Source: UBA5158 sp040389045
GTDB lineage: Bacteria > Pseudomonadota > Gammaproteobacteria > DSM-16500
Direction: 5' to 3'
NCBI GenBank assembly: GCA_040389045.1
Contig: JAZKAT010000024.1
Span: 1-64,000, forward strand
Length of the DNA: 64,000 nt
The number at the start of each line of letters is the position of its first letter. Position 1 is the first letter of the stretch. Below are positions 62,288 through 64,000 of this stretch, in pieces. The position numbers and the translations under genes are program-made. Below the pieces are notes generated by a model that did not search any database, was not told the DNA's origin, and saw only the letters and a list, made by a program, of their open reading frames with translations.

Positions 62288-64000
62288 ATCGCTAGCCTTA
62301 CCGGGAATATTATTCTTTATTTGATCGCTAAGTTTTTCACCGACTTTAGTCTTAATTTTTTGTACCTGCTGCTCAGCGACTTCCTGCAACATAGCCTGTG
62401 CATTGATGCGGATAGCAGGATTGCTTAAATCACCCGAGATCGTAATCGGTATCCCTAAACTATACAAATTCGACAAGTCTTTATCATTGTGATTAGCCGC
62501 CACATCATGAGCGGTGGTTTTCAAACTATAATTAATTTTTTGACTGGTTAAATCAATCGTCCCTTCGCCTTTTGATGTCAAACGTGGCGAATCCAGTAAT
62601 AAGTCTTTATTGGTGATAACACCGTTTTGAATCACACCCGTTCCCGTCAACTGCCCGAAATTGGTGACATCATCGCCCATAGCAGGTGGTGACTGTTGCT
62701 TAACCAATGCATAGGCACTATCAATTAAATAACCCAGATTAACCCCTTGGATCTGGCCATTATTAAAGACAAAATTAAATGTGCCATTTAAATTCCGAAT
62801 AATTGAATTAGCATCCAGACCCGATGACGTCATTTGCAAATTAATGTCTCCAGCCCCTTTCAGTTTAAGTTTATCCTGTTGATGACCCAGGTCTTGCAAC
62901 AACGGTTGTATTTGCACCCCGTTTAATTTTGCTTGCAATGAAATTTGTAGAATTCCCGGCACAAAATCAATTTTAGCAGCCCCTTGCAAATTGCCTTGAT
63001 AGAGAGAAGCGGCAATTGAATTCAACTCCAACACGCGATTTTTCAAGTTTGCATCCATGAGCAAATGGCTAACCACTATTTTTGCGGCTTGCAATTCATC
63101 CAGGGTGATTTTACCTTGTAACGTCAAAGCTGCAGCGCCTATAGGAGAATCGGTAAAATCCACATTCGCCGTCAGCATTTTTGCATTTTGCAAATCAGGG
63201 TTATCTTGTCCTATGGCTTGCAGGAATTTCTTTAAATCAAATGGCTTGGTTTGCAAATGGCCAGCCAATTGCGCCGCCTCGTTATAATTATTAATAGTGA
63301 TGGTCGCCGCCAACTCAAGGTTTGCTAATTGAGCGGCAACATTGTTGAGCGCAATACTATGCTCTTTTAAATTGGCGCTCACTTCGGCATTAATATCCAA
63401 CGGCGCTTTAATACCCTTAAGTTGAGTGATATGACTTTTGAATTGCTGCACTTTAATCATTTGTTGCGTCATGTCAGCTGTTAAATTGCCGCCTAAATCA
63501 GCCGAAATAGTCTGGTCTTGTTGTTTGGCATTCACTGAGAATTGAATGTTATTGATCGCGCACAACTGTTCATTCAAGTCTAATTTGAAATCACCTTGCA
63601 ATTTAGCGTGACCCGTTGTTGCATTCGGCGCGCTAAAATCAAAACGCGCGGTTACCGGAAAGAAATGATGTTCCAGATTAATATCTTTGGCGTGCAATTC
63701 AAGATGGGAAATCGTTGCAGTTTGATGAGTTTGTTCATCTTCCCAAACGACGGTTGAATCTGCTATGTCAATACTGGGAATAGTTACACTCATCTTTTTG
63801 CCAGTTGCCTGAGCTTTTTCGATGTCTTTGAAATTTTGCGGTGATTCTCTAAGCGTTTGTAAATCCCGCCAGTTACTCGCGCCCTGCGCGTTTTTAATTA
63901 AGTGCAGGGTTAGACCTGACAAGTTAATTTGGTTGGTTTGAATATTGGCGCGCAGAATCGGCAATAATTTGACACCCACAGTTGCATCATTAATTTCCGC
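62288..64000 (-). CDS. AsmA-family envelope protein (partial at both ends)
   Basis: At least 570 residues of a large AsmA-type protein. The visible part starts inside the N-terminal repeat (VGVKLLPILRANIQTN) and continues through the RLDLNEQLC-like beta repeats to a C-terminal AsmA domain with GTFNFVFNNGQIQGVNLGYLID, LTGTGVIQNGVITNKDLL and LTSKGEGTIDLTSQKI. Its N-terminus, with the membrane anchor, lies beyond 64000, and its stop lies in the gap. AsmA proteins are thought to move phospholipids across the envelope. Confidence 0.88.

Noticed and set aside
62123..63980. One reading frame running through the N gap and joining AsmA to downstream sequence
   Set aside because: The frame is open only because Ns do not encode stops; the last residues are the xthA start read in the wrong frame.

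Overview
The window comes from a gammaproteobacterium of the order Legionellales. The deciding evidence is a nearly contiguous Dot/Icm (type IVB) secretion block at 48181-59038: icmS, icmT, dotD, dotC, dotB, two tandem dotA genes, icmV, icmW and icmX. Having icmTS, dotDCB and dotA-icmVWX together resembles Coxiella-type loci more than Legionella pneumophila, where they are split. The DNA is moderately AT-rich. The complete chemosensory cluster argues against a strongly reduced obligate symbiont, so an environmental Coxiellaceae/Aquicella/Berkiella-like lineage is my best guess. The genus cannot be fixed from the sequence.

Layout. 1-2400 is an accessory zone at the 3' end of a tRNA-Phe gene. 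A 46-bp copy of the tRNA end recurs at 1439-1484 and brackets a GNAT-toxin/ribbon-helix-helix toxin-antitoxin (TA) pair plus a gene remnant. A TumE/TumA-type TA pair lies just outside. 2590-4056 holds a FluC fluoride channel, a DUF190 partner and a membrane protein. 4196-14456 is one long minus-strand chemosensory operon: PAS protein, soluble poly-HAMP receptor, CheW, CheY, CheA without P2, CheC-like phosphatase and a double-receiver hybrid kinase. CheR and CheB are absent from it. 14707-19297 holds a tandem P-loop protein, a polytopic membrane protein, a type IV pilin-like protein and an orphan CHASE3-like membrane sensor.

19358-35888 is mostly housekeeping: uup, an amino-acid antiporter, a membrane spermidine-synthase-like protein split into two cistrons, erpA, hemJ, hemL, rubredoxin, sodC, acylphosphatase, a lipid A acyltransferase, an ArnT-like transferase, hldE and gmk. 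It also contains a HicAB pair whose toxin is frameshifted. 35893-47997 continues with rpoZ and spoT (after gmk, as in E. coli), a DipZ-like protein, nagK/nagB-II/nagA for amino-sugar recycling, bioC divergent from comF, and the conserved yibN-grxC-secB-gpsA run. After the Dot/Icm block come yicC/rph, an unknown protein, xthA and an AsmA-family protein cut by the right edge.

The secretion genes form two divergent pairs of operons (icmTS against dotDCB, icmV-dotA-dotA against icmW-orf-icmX). Short palindromic repeats of at least four families sit at gene ends. There are two 100-N assembly gaps. The one at 36118-36217 is flanked by an identical 55-bp sequence and is probably artificial. The one at 62188-62287 removes the 5' end of xthA and the 3' end of the AsmA gene.
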